NCBI GenBank assembly: GCA_964565945.1 | Contig: CAZMGY010000003.1 | Coordinates: 11,680 to 75,679, forward strand | DNA from: CAZMGY01 sp964565945 [NCBI: uncultured bacterium] | GTDB taxonomy: Bacteria; GCA-001730085 | Direction of reading: 5' to 3' | DNA length: 64,000 nucleotides | Part shown: positions 1 through 8,600 of the stretch, piece by piece | Layout: each line of letters begins with the position of its first letter | Numbering within the stretch: the stretch's first letter is position 1 | The notes under the pieces: model-generated | The model's input: the letters and a program-made list of their open reading frames with translations, nothing else | What the model was told of the DNA's origin: nothing | Database searches by the model: none | Position numbers and translations under genes: made by a program

Positions 1-1
1 G

Positions 2-211
2 ATTCCTAATTTTGGGAAGGCTGGGACGGGTCCTAAGTTTAAAACGGGGATGGTAATTGCCGTTGAGCCCATGGTGAATGTAGGCGGAGAAGAAACAGAA
101 GTGTTGTCCGATGGATGGACAGTGGTGACAAAGGATCGTAAGTTGTCAGCTCATTTTGAGCACACCATTGCATTAATAGAAAACGGTCCGGAGATTTTGA
201 CGCATGGCTAA
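2..211 (+). CDS. map: Methionine aminopeptidase, C-terminal part (truncated by window edge)
   Basis: This is an open reading frame without a start inside the window. It encodes the last 69 residues of a type I methionine aminopeptidase, which removes the initiator methionine from new proteins in the cytoplasm. The segment shows the family's IAVEPMVN stretch, which supplies a metal-binding Glu, and the late [10 protein letters not shown] stretch, which supplies the last metal-ligand Glu region. It overlaps infA by 8 bases and so is translationally linked to it. The order map-infA-rpmJ-rpsM is the standard bacterial spc/alpha operon arrangement. Confidence 0.93.
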   Translation: MPNFGKAGTGPKFKTGMVIAVEPMVNVGGEETEVLSDGWTVVTKDRKLSAHFEHTIALIENGPEILTHG

Positions 212-422
212 AGAAGAAAACATAGAAGTCGAAGGTGTGATTGTGGAATTGTTGCCCAATGCGATGTTTCGTGTTGAACTTGAAAACAAGCATCGTATTT
301 TGGCGCATGTGTCTGGAAAAATGCGTATGAATTTTATTCGTATTTTGGTTGGCGACCGGGTGACATTACAAATGTCTCCGTATGATTTGACTAAGGGACG
401 AATTATTTATCGATATAAGTAA
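204..422 (+). CDS. infA: Translation initiation factor IF-1
   Basis: The 72-residue product has the usual length for IF-1, a single OB-fold protein that binds the ribosomal A site with IF-2 and IF-3 during initiation. Diagnostic stretches are the N-terminal [11 protein letters not shown], the central [14 protein letters not shown] and the C-terminal [11 protein letters not shown]. The ATG lies within the last codons of map, so the two are probably coupled. It sits directly before rpmJ, as in most bacterial spc operons. Confidence 0.97.
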   Translation: MAKEENIEVEGVIVELLPNAMFRVELENKHRILAHVSGKMRMNFIRILVGDRVTLQMSPYDLTKGRIIYRYK

Positions 423-477
423 TTGTTGAAGGGTTCTTGTCCCTTGAAACGAAAGCAAGAAGATATAGGGGAAGACA

Positions 478-591
478 ATGAAAGTAAGATCTTCAGTTAA
501 ACCGATGTGCGAAAAGTGCAAAGTGATTAAGCGCAAGGGTGTTGTTCGTGTGATTTGCGAAAACCCTAAGCACAAACAACGTCAGGGATAG
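478..591 (+). CDS. rpmJ: 50S ribosomal protein L36 (zinc-binding form)
   Basis: This small 37-residue gene begins [11 protein letters not shown] and ends KHKQRQG. It is the C+ (zinc ribbon) form of L36, with Cys11, Cys14, Cys27 and His32 in the expected ligand positions. It sits between infA and rpsM as in most bacteria. Its stop codon TAG overlaps the ribosome binding site AGGAGG (590-595) of the next gene. Confidence 0.97.
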   Translation: MKVRSSVKPMCEKCKVIKRKGVVRVICENPKHKQRQG

Positions 592-602
592 GAGGACGAA
601 CA

Positions 603-974
603 GTGCCACGTATTGTTGGAGTGGATATTCCCAAAGAAAAACGTATTCTCATTTCGTTAACATATGTTAAAGGCGTTGGGCGTATTTTATCGAGCCAAAT
701 CCTTGCAAAGGCTGGTATTGATCCTAATATGTGCGCCAAAGACTTGAATGAAGATGAGATCAGTTGCATTGCGAGTGTTATTAGAGAAGGTTATAAAGTG
801 GAAGGTGAGTTGCGTCGGAGCGTTTCGCAAGATATTCGTCGGCTCATGGAGATTGGAAGCTATCGTGGATTGCGTCATAAGCGCAGTTTGCCTGTTCGTG
901 GACAACGCACGCACACGAATGCTCAAACCCGTAAAGGTCCCAAAAAATCAGGGACAATCGGTCGCAAGAAGTAA
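603..974 (+). CDS. rpsM: 30S ribosomal protein S13
   Basis: The 123-residue S13 lies in the 30S head and contacts tRNA and the large subunit. It begins at a GTG codon, preceded by AGGAGG at 590-595 with 7 bases of spacing, giving [10 protein letters not shown]. The C-terminus has the typical [25 protein letters not shown] signature, which is the rRNA-binding basic tail, cited here by its ends RGLRHKR and GQRTHTNA. Length and neighbours (rpmJ, rpsK) are standard. Confidence 0.97.
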   Translation: MPRIVGVDIPKEKRILISLTYVKGVGRILSSQILAKAGIDPNMCAKDLNEDEISCIASVIREGYKVEGELRRSVSQDIRRLMEIGSYRGLRHKRSLPVRGQRTHTNAQTRKGPKKSGTIGRKK

Positions 975-1004
975 GCAAAGATATTGAAGAGGAAATAAAA
1001 TATT

Positions 1005-1388
1005 ATGGCAACGGTTAAAAAAAAGAAAAAAGTGCTCAAAAATATTCCTTCGGGAATTGTGCATGTAAAAGCAACTTTTAACAACACCGTGATCACCATT
1101 ACGGATCTAGGCGGAAATGCTGTTTCTTGGGCGACGGCTGGAGGATCAGGTTTTAAAGGGGCACGTAAATCGACGCCTTTCGCAGCTCAGGTTGCTGCGG
1201 ATACCGCTACCAAAAAAGCCATGGAACATGGCATGAGAGAAGTTGAAGTGCAAGTGAAAGGGCCTGGATCGGGACGTGAAGCTGCGATTCGTGCCGTACA
1301 AGCTGCAGGATTGAATGTAACCGTTATTCGGGATGTTACACCGATTCCTCACAATGGGTGTCGTCCTTCGAAAAAACGACGCGTCTAG
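1005..1388 (+). CDS. rpsK: 30S ribosomal protein S11
   Basis: This 127-residue S11 is a platform protein near the 3' end of 16S rRNA. Its N-terminus is lysine-rich, followed by the conserved [12 protein letters not shown] block. The [17 protein letters not shown] region and the C-terminal [16 protein letters not shown] tail are family signatures. It is co-directional with rpsM and rpsD with short gaps, so it belongs to the same operon. Confidence 0.97.
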   Translation: MATVKKKKKVLKNIPSGIVHVKATFNNTVITITDLGGNAVSWATAGGSGFKGARKSTPFAAQVAADTATKKAMEHGMREVEVQVKGPGSGREAAIRAVQAAGLNVTVIRDVTPIPHNGCRPSKKRRV

Positions 1389-1406
1389 TTCGGGAGAGAA
1401 GAAATT

Positions 1407-2036
1407 ATGGGTAGAAGTATTGGACCAAAGTGTAAAATTTGCCGTTCTGCGGGAGAGAAATTGTTTTTAAAAGGCAACCGTTGTTATTCGGATAAATGTG
1501 CGATGGAACGTCGTGCGTATCCTCCAGGACAGCATGGTCGTGCACGTAGTCGTAAACTGTCTAACTACGGTGTGCAGCTTAAGGCAAAACAAAAAGCCAA
1601 AAAAACTTACTGTGTTTTAGAAAAACAGTTTCGGAGGTACTTTAAAGAAGCGGATCGTCAAAAGGGTGTAACTGGCACAAACTTGCTTCGTTTGCTCGAG
1701 CGTCGCATGGATAGCGTGATTTATCGCATGGGCTTAGCTTTGTCTCGTGGACATGCACGTCAGCTTGTGCGTCATAACTTTTTTACAGTTAATGGAAGAA
1801 AAATGACGATTCCTTCGCATTTAGTTAAAATTGGAGATGTGATTCAAGTGAATTCGAAAGAAGCAAGGCTGGTTCATATTCGTGCGAATATGGAGTTAAC
1901 GGCGTCGCTTAAGCGCCCCGAATGGCTGAGTTTAGAAGAAGAATCATTGAGGGGGTCTTTTGTTCGTCTACCAGAGCGTGAAGAGATGGATCAGTCGATT
2001 AACGAACAACTGATTGTAGAGTTGTATTCAAAATAA
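1407..2036 (+). CDS. rpsD: 30S ribosomal protein S4
   Basis: The 209-residue S4 nucleates assembly of the 30S body. Near the N-terminus there are Cys residues at CKICRSAGEKLFLKG and a further CYSDKC, which give a four-cysteine zinc-binding variant of the S4 N-domain. The S4 RNA-binding domain follows, with RRMDSVIYRMG and the LARGHARQLV-type stretch LSRGHARQLVRH. In Enterobacteria S4 represses this operon by binding the mRNA leader, but no such site can be judged here because the operon start is outside the window. Confidence 0.97.
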   Translation: MGRSIGPKCKICRSAGEKLFLKGNRCYSDKCAMERRAYPPGQHGRARSRKLSNYGVQLKAKQKAKKTYCVLEKQFRRYFKEADRQKGVTGTNLLRLLERRMDSVIYRMGLALSRGHARQLVRHNFFTVNGRKMTIPSHLVKIGDVIQVNSKEARLVHIRANMELTASLKRPEWLSLEEESLRGSFVRLPEREEMDQSINEQLIVELYSK

Positions 2037-2055
2037 AAAAGGGAGCTCCTGCATT

Positions 2056-3105
2056 ATGGGTATTCGTTGGAAAGACTTTGAAATTCCAGAAAAGCTAATT
2101 GTCGATGAAGCATCATTAACCTCTTCTTACGGAAACTTTATTGCTGAACCTCTTGAAGGTGGATTTGGAACAACGTTCGGAAATTCTTTGCGCCGTATGT
2201 TGTTGTCTTCGATTGAAGGAGCGGCTGTGATTGCCATTCGCATCGAAGATGTGGAGCATGAATTTTCTCACATAGAAGATGTTTTAGAGGATGTGCCTCA
2301 AATCATCTTAAACATCCGTAGTTTAGTGCTTAAAATGGAAGGTCGCACCAAAAAAGTAATCACCTTGAATGTTGAAACAGAAGGTCTGGTGACAGCCGCT
2401 GATATCAAAACAGATGGATCGGTTGAAGTGATTAACCCTGATCAGCCCTTGTTTACATTGAACAATTCTCGTAAAATTTACATGGAGTTGACGGTGGCTA
2501 AAGGCCGTGGGTTTGTCTCGTCAGAAGAAAACAAAGGCGAAGGTTTTCCGATTGGAGTTATTCCGATTGATGCGGTTTTTTCTCCCGTTGAGCGTGTGAA
2601 CTTTAGTGTTGAAGATACACGTGTTGTCCAAGTGACCGATTACGACAAATTAACATTGGAAATTTTCACCAATGGAAGCGTTTCTCCAGTGGAGGCCTTG
2701 AATCATGCTGCAGCCATTTGGCGTAAGCACTTAAGCATTTTCGAAGATATTCCCGAAGAAAAAGATCGTACGGAAGAAGTTTTAACCGACAAAGTATCTG
2801 AAATTGAGTGTAAGCTAAGCAAAGATATTGCTGAATTGGAGTTGTCGGTGCGTTCGGCAAATTGTTTGACTGAAGCTGGTATCCGTACCATTCATGAACT
2901 TGTGATTAAGTCGGAAGCGGATATGTTGGAATATCGTAACTTCGGCAGAAGGTCACTCATAGAGATCACGGATGTTTTGGAATCGATGGGCTTGTCGTTG
3001 AACATGAAAGTTCCTAATCCTTCAAGTGAAGATAAGGATGTTGACAAGAGTATGGTCGAAAAAATAGGTTCCGTTGAAACATCTTACGAAGAAATAGAAG
3101 AATAA
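2056..3105 (+). CDS. rpoA: DNA-directed RNA polymerase subunit alpha
   Basis: The 349-residue alpha subunit dimerises to scaffold RNA polymerase. The N-terminal domain (about residues 1-235) contains the assembly signature GTTFGNSLRRMLLSSIEGAAV. The flexible linker is followed by a C-terminal DNA- and activator-binding domain (about 255-330) with the helix-hairpin-helix core SVRSANCLTEAGIRTI and the closing FGRRSLIEI. Its position between rpsD and rplQ is the classical alpha operon order. The tail after the CTD is acidic and about 30 residues long. Confidence 0.98.
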   Translation: MGIRWKDFEIPEKLIVDEASLTSSYGNFIAEPLEGGFGTTFGNSLRRMLLSSIEGAAVIAIRIEDVEHEFSHIEDVLEDVPQIILNIRSLVLKMEGRTKKVITLNVETEGLVTAADIKTDGSVEVINPDQPLFTLNNSRKIYMELTVAKGRGFVSSEENKGEGFPIGVIPIDAVFSPVERVNFSVEDTRVVQVTDYDKLTLEIFTNGSVSPVEALNHAAAIWRKHLSIFEDIPEEKDRTEEVLTDKVSEIECKLSKDIAELELSVRSANCLTEAGIRTIHELVIKSEADMLEYRNFGRRSLIEITDVLESMGLSLNMKVPNPSSEDKDVDKSMVEKIGSVETSYEEIEE

Positions 3106-3135
3106 ATAGAAGTAGTTTGGGAAGGTATAACAGTC

Positions 3136-3546
3136 ATGCGAGAACGTCGAAAAGGTAAGAAATTAGGTCGTAGATCGGCGCATCGTTTATCGATGTTGTC
3201 CAATTTGGTGATGAGTTTAATTGAACATGAGAGCATTCAAACCACAGTGGATCGAGCCAAAGAAGCTTCTCGTTTGGCCGATAAGTTGATCACTTTGGGT
3301 AAAAAAGGCTCTCTACATCACCGTCGTTTAGCGGATAAAATTATTGGGCGCAAAGAAATTTTACAAAAGCTTTTCGATGATGTGGCTAAACGTAACGAAG
3401 ATCGTCCGAGTGGTCATACACGAATTTTGCGTTTGCCTCCTCGTCGCGGTGATGGTGCTTCGATGGTGCTTTGGCAATTAGTGGATGCCCCTCAGATTGT
3501 TGCTAAGAAAGTAAACGTGGCGGTTGACACGGCTGATGCAAACTAA
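3136..3546 (+). CDS. rplQ: 50S ribosomal protein L17
   Basis: The 136-residue L17 lies near the peptide exit tunnel. The N-terminal RRKGKKLGRRSAHRLSMLSNL stretch (cited as GRRSAHR and SMLSNL) and the later TRILRLPPRRGDGASM are typical of the family. It ends the alpha operon core, but no obvious intrinsic terminator follows. The next gene begins 13 bases after its stop. Confidence 0.97.
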   Translation: MRERRKGKKLGRRSAHRLSMLSNLVMSLIEHESIQTTVDRAKEASRLADKLITLGKKGSLHHRRLADKIIGRKEILQKLFDDVAKRNEDRPSGHTRILRLPPRRGDGASMVLWQLVDAPQIVAKKVNVAVDTADAN

Positions 3547-3561
3547 GAATAGGCTTGCGTG

Positions 3562-3933
3562 ATGCTGGTCGCTTTGGTTTTGGTTGCTCATGGAAGTCTT
3601 ACTCAGCAATGGGCTAAACCTTTTGAAATTTTGCAAAAAAATATTCAAGAACAACATCCCGAAAAAGATGTTGTTCTTTCTTTTTTACAGCTGATGTCGC
3701 CTGATGTGATGCAGGCTGTTGAGCAACTTTATTGTGAGGGTTGTCGGGCAGTTAAGTTGTGGCCTCTTTTTTTAGGCTTAGGTTCGCATATGACCGATGA
3801 TATTCCTACACTATTGGCTCAAATCCAAGAAACATACCCCGATATGAAGTGTGAGGTTTTGCCAGCTTTGGCCGAAGACGAACAGATCCTGAGGTCTTTG
3901 GTGCAAAGAGGGATCGGATTTTTAGAAAGTTAA
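3562..3933 (+). CDS. CbiX/SirB-like small chelatase family protein
   Basis: The 123-residue protein matches the short single-domain CbiX type of sirohydrochlorin chelatase. It opens with VLVAHGS, whose His is the metal or tetrapyrrole binding residue, and later has FLQLMSPDVMQAVEQL and VKLWPLFLGLGSHMTDDIP, with the second His in GSHMTDDIP. Such proteins insert cobalt, nickel or iron into sirohydrochlorin. A GTG at 3559 could also serve as start. It follows rplQ by about 15 bases and is probably co-transcribed with the ribosomal operon, which is an odd place for it. No other tetrapyrrole gene is in the window, so the in vivo metal and substrate are unknown. Confidence 0.8.
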   Translation: MLVALVLVAHGSLTQQWAKPFEILQKNIQEQHPEKDVVLSFLQLMSPDVMQAVEQLYCEGCRAVKLWPLFLGLGSHMTDDIPTLLAQIQETYPDMKCEVLPALAEDEQILRSLVQRGIGFLES

Positions 3934-3976
3934 GAATTCTATTGCCTCATGGCTTGAGTGTAGGGCTTATCTCTTG

Positions 3977-3995
3977 TTTTTTTTTTGGGGGGGGG
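3977..3995. repeat. Homopolymer tract T10 followed by G9
   Basis: Ten T are followed directly by nine G in the gap between the CbiX-like gene and serS. No clear hairpin precedes the T run, so it is not a convincing terminator. Such a tract is prone to slippage and to sequencing error. It lies about 120 bases upstream of serS. Confidence 0.85.
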
Positions 3996-4114
3996 AGTCA
4001 TACCCGTGGTTCAAGTTAGGGGATGATTGAAGACGAGGCCAGGTAATGATGACGAAGAAATTTAGAAAAAAAATGATAGAATAAGCAAAGAAAATGGAAG
4101 CATAGGAAAAAAAC

Positions 4115-5383
4115 ATGTTAGATCTTAAGTGGATTCGTAACAATGTGCCTCGTGTGCAAGAGGCTTTTGCAAACAAAAAAAGTGATGTGGATGTGCAAGC
4201 GTTTTTGAAGCTGGATGAGCATCGACGTGAGCAACTCACGCAAGTTGAGCAACTCAAAAATCAGAGTAATCTTGTTTCGAATGAGATTGGTCAAAAAAAA
4301 CGAGCCAAAGAAAATTGCGACGAACTGATGACTCAAATGAAAGTTTTGTCGGAGCAAATCAAATTCTTGGATGTTCATGCCAAGGCCTTGGATGAGGAGG
4401 TGCATCATCTATTGTTAAGTATGCCCAATTCCCCTCATGTGTCGGTGCCAGTTGGTGCAAGCGAAGCGGACAATGTGGTGGTTGCCTCTTGGGGCGAACC
4501 TCGTCAAGATGTGGATGTTTGCCGAGATCATCAGGATATTGCAGAGAGCTTAGGGCTGCTCGATTTGGTTCGCGGAGCTAAATTAAGTGGCGCGGGTTTT
4601 GTCTTGTATCGTGGAGCTGGCGCGCGCTTGGAAAGAGCGTTGCTCAATTTTATGCTTGATGTGCACACGCAAGAACATGGTTATGAGGAAGTGTCTCCTC
4701 CGTTTATTGTTAACCAAGCGACGATGATAGGTACAGGTCAGCTACCCAAAATGGCCGACGATATGTACCATATAGAGCGTGATGATTTGTATTTGATTCC
4801 CACCGCCGAAGTTCCAGTGACCAATATGTATCGCGAAGAGACGTTGAACGAAGAGGATTTGCCCGCCAGCTTTGTGGCGTATACGCCTTGCTTTCGTCGT
4901 GAAGCTGGGGCCTATGGCAAAGATACCCGTGGTATCACACGGGTGCATCAGTTCGATAAGGTTGAGCTGGTGCGGTTGGTTCACCCCGAACAGTCGTATG
5001 GGCAACTTGAATTGTTACGTTCCCACGCCGAAAAGGTGTTGCAACTTTTGGAATTACCTTACCGGGTCTTGGAGCTTTGCACGGCCGATCTTAGTTTTGC
5101 GGCGGCAAAATGCTACGACTTAGAGGTTTGGGCTCCTGGACAAGGAAAGTACCTAGAGGTATCGTCTTGTAGCAATTTCGAAGATTTTCAAGCCCGCCGG
5201 ATGGCCCTTAAATACAAACCCAAAGGGGGTGGGAAAGCAGAACTGGTTCACTCCTTGAATGGATCGGGGATTGCTTTGGCGCGAACATTTATTGCTATCT
5301 TAGAAAATTATCAGCAAGAGGACGGTTCGGTTCGTGTACCGAAAGTGTTACAATCTTTTATGGGTGAAGATGTGCTACGCTAA
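4115..5383 (+). CDS. serS: Serine--tRNA ligase
   Basis: The 422-residue class II synthetase charges tRNA-Ser. It begins MLDLKWIRNN and has the long N-terminal antiparallel coiled coil (about residues 30-105) that grips the long variable arm of tRNA-Ser. The catalytic domain follows, with motif 2 as FRREAGAYGKDTRG and motif 3 near the end as NGSGIALARTFIAILEN. The length is usual for the family. It is preceded by a 180-base gap and followed by an AT-rich gap, and appears to be transcribed alone. Confidence 0.97.
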   Translation: MLDLKWIRNNVPRVQEAFANKKSDVDVQAFLKLDEHRREQLTQVEQLKNQSNLVSNEIGQKKRAKENCDELMTQMKVLSEQIKFLDVHAKALDEEVHHLLLSMPNSPHVSVPVGASEADNVVVASWGEPRQDVDVCRDHQDIAESLGLLDLVRGAKLSGAGFVLYRGAGARLERALLNFMLDVHTQEHGYEEVSPPFIVNQATMIGTGQLPKMADDMYHIERDDLYLIPTAEVPVTNMYREETLNEEDLPASFVAYTPCFRREAGAYGKDTRGITRVHQFDKVELVRLVHPEQSYGQLELLRSHAEKVLQLLELPYRVLELCTADLSFAAAKCYDLEVWAPGQGKYLEVSSCSNFEDFQARRMALKYKPKGGGKAELVHSLNGSGIALARTFIAILENYQQEDGSVRVPKVLQSFMGEDVLR

Positions 5384-5505
5384 GGGGTTTTTGTTGAGAA
5401 CATTCTAAGTGTTATGAAATGTTACTGTATAAGATTATTTTAATACAATCTAACAGTTTTTTAATTAAAAAAAATGTATATTTTAATAAAATTTCGATTA
5501 TTTAA

Positions 5506-5535
5506 TTGACTCATAATGCTTTTTTATGATAAAAT
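5506..5535 (+). promoter_or_regulatory. Sigma70-like promoter for the giant gene
   Basis: TTGACT (5506-5511) and TAAAAT (5530-5535) are separated by 18 bases in a strongly AT-rich stretch. An alternative -10 is TATGAT at 5525-5530, but its spacing would be too short. The site is about 95 bases upstream of the giant gene's ATG. Confidence 0.55.
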
Positions 5536-5565
5536 AGTAAGGGTTTTTCAGTAGCTCCTTATCTC

Positions 5566-5597
5566 ATGCTTTATTTGATCTTTTTTAAATAAAGCAT
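5566..5597 (+). promoter_or_regulatory. Perfect 11-bp inverted repeat in the giant gene's leader
   Basis: ATGCTTTATTT (5566-5576) and AAATAAAGCAT (5587-5597) are exact reverse complements around a 10-base loop. The repeat lies between the likely promoter and the strong ribosome binding site AAAGGAGGG (5611-5619). No T run follows, so it is not a typical terminator. It may be an operator or an mRNA 5' hairpin that stabilises the 12-kb transcript. Confidence 0.7.
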
Positions 5598-5629
5598 GGC
5601 TATAAAACCCAAAGGAGGGCAATTTTAAC

Positions 5630-8600
5630 ATGTTTAAGAAGGTGATTGGTTCTCTTCGTTGGATCTTGCTGAAGCTTCCAGTCATATTCATCTTACAACT
5701 GTTTTTGTTTACCAATGTGAACTTGCACGATGTGTTTGCTTTGGCGCCTAACCTTATGAGCAGTCGTGATGAGGGGTGTGCTGCTTTTCAAATGTGTGCA
5801 CTTGGCCGACAGTTTCGTAGCCGTACCAACCTGGAGATAGAAAGCAATCGAAAAATTGGCGAAGACCTTTTGGATGACTATAAAAATGATCAGGAAATTT
5901 TGCTTGATCGCCGTGCTAAAGCCGAGAAATTGCGTGACTCTACTGCACGATCTCAAGCTTTGCAACATGATGATGCAGGGATCGATCAAAATTTAGCTTG
6001 GTTGGTTGGTGTCTCAAGTGTGACTGGTTTGGAAAAGGATCAAGCACGTCGTGTCCTTTCGAGTTTGACCATCAACCGTAGCCAAACGGAAACAGGGCAA
6101 ATTCAATACGCTTATGGTGATATGCCTTTCTTTGAAGTGACGAATGTCCGTGGAGATCACTTTGTGATGGTGGTCAATCGTCCCGAGGTAGCGGGGGAGG
6201 AAACCGCTTACCAGGGCTTTTCTCAAGTCCATCTTAAGGCTCAGCAAGATGGCCGTGATTTTCGCATGATGAATCGTGCCGACAAGGGGAATTTTTTGTT
6301 TATCAAATTGAAGGATGGTGAGTCGGCGCGTGATGCTGTGGTGAATGAAGTGCACGATACTCGCCAAAGTTTAGGGCAGGTGCGTGAAATTTCGGGGCAT
6401 CTGGCCTCCAGCATGTATGAGGCCATGGCTCAAGGGGCGATTGCAAAGGCTTTTTTGGATGTGCAAGAGGATTTTGAATTAAGCAAACGTCGTGAACATG
6501 AAGCTTCCGAACGTGAACACGAGCAAGCAGGGATTCTGGCCGAGAGTTGGGCGCAATCAAATGTGCGTGAAGCAATTTCCAAGATGTCCTTGGTGGGCTT
6601 GGATGTGAATGAGAACGCTTCATCTCAGCTGTTAAATACGCAGCGTCAACAATTGGAGAGAGCCGATATAGTGGATGAGGTTCAAAAGTCCTTAGATAAA
6701 GAATTCAACGAGGCAGATAAGGCCTTTAAGGCGCTTATTAAGGATAGCGAAAGAAACCCTTTGAATTATTTGTCCATAAAGAGTGAGATTGAACTCTTGG
6801 GCTGCAAGGTGAGTGGAGATAGCGACTGGAATGATGGTACGAAGCCGATCATTGAGGTTGATGAAGAAGTGTTTACGAATCATGTAAATAGCATGACTAT
6901 AGAGCTTACTCGCCACAATCACAATGTGGATCTCCTGCTGCAGAAAGGGGAATGGTTGGAAGCGGAGTTGGCTGAGATAAAAGATGAAAAAGAGTCTATC
7001 AAAATTAATCGTGCTGTTTATGTGGGCAAGCTTGTAACCTTTTTGGAGAAGCAGATAGAGGCCCATCCTGCTTTACTCATACAATTGGCTAACGAGGCTG
7101 GCTATGATGCAAGAGTGATGGATGAGACTCTACGTAGTGGGCAGATTGAAAATTTACTGCATTCAGATGTACCATTATTTCAAATCATTTTGGGTTTAGC
7201 TAACCAAGAAAATGAACCATCTATGACAAGGAATTTACAGAACTTACTGGCCCTGAATGGGAGATTGAAAAAGCTGGAAGATAAGGAAAGCGAATACACA
7301 CAAGAACAGCAGGAGATTAATGATAATGCATGGGTCAGTGTACAGAGTTTGCAAGCCTATTTTGAAAAGTCGTTCGTGCAAAATTTTTTGAAGGCTGTTT
7401 TGAACGACGAGGAAGCTTTATCCCTAGATCTTTTAATGAAAATTACAAATAAGCAGGACATCAAGGCAAATGTCAGTATTTTGCGAGAATTTTACACAAA
7501 AATGACTAGTTTAGAAGCCTTAGACATCGCTGTTTTGGAGAAGCGTTTGGAGCGTAATTTAGACAATGAGTGGAAAATGAAATTGGAAAATGCATGGGAG
7601 CTCCTTATGGAGGCTCCCTTGTTGGAACAGGGAGCTTATTTTGTTGCGAGAAAGGTCGAAGAGGATTTTGTAAGGAAGGCTCGTTTGTCGATGCAAGGGG
7701 CTTTGCAAGTCGAAAACGCACGTCAGGCCTATGATCAAGTATTGAAGACTAACATCACCCAGCTAACCGAGATTGTAGAAGAATTAAAGTCAAATAGCAA
7801 AGTGAGTTATCGCCGTGCTCAAGTAGCTGCCTTGCAGATTGATATGATGCATCTTATTGAGAGCACGATTAAAAATGATTTGATGAGTTTTGATCCACGT
7901 ACGATTGAATCCCTGTTCGATAGTATGGGTCAGATTATGGAAGATTCTGCGCGACAGTCAGGTCTTTTTACTGAATCCATTGGCAAGGCCCTTGTGGAAG
8001 GTGTGAAAAGTTTGTTACAGACAAGCTATGGTGTGGGAGTGCTTATCCGTCCGACAGGAACTGGAACAACTTTGGGCGGAGCTCTCGATAACCTTATTCT
8101 TAATAGTGGTGTGAGTTCTAATCCGCGTACTCGTGTTTTGGATCGAATTAAGCCTACTCATGTGCGACGCTTGTTGAATGATTCAGCTAAGTGGCAGTTG
8201 CGTGCGCGGGCGATGCAGTTTGTCGATACGGTCTTTAACGAATTACAGAAAGGGCCAGTAGATGCGAGCACGATGGATTTATACGCACGTTCTTTGTTGC
8301 CTCTGTTTCAGTTTTACAACGAAGAAATGGCTAACGAACAAAAAGGACTTGTGCCACATCCTGTTTTTGCCGGACGTGGACCGGGAAGCTTTCGTGGCAA
8401 GTTAGAAGCGATCATGAAACCGACAGATAATGGCATGATGCAGCGTGTTGGAGTTCAAACGACTCAAGCCGCGCAGCAAGAGATGGGTCAGCTAAAAACG
8501 GAAACACAGCGTTTGATTCAAAATATAGTGAATCAGACGCGCCTCAATTTACAACGTGCTGGCAATGATAAAGTGAGTCTTGAGCTTAATGACGATTACT

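Noticed and set aside
5400-5620. CRISPR or riboswitch in the AT-rich leader
   Set aside because: No regular repeats and no recognisable riboswitch core; only the inverted repeat is supported.
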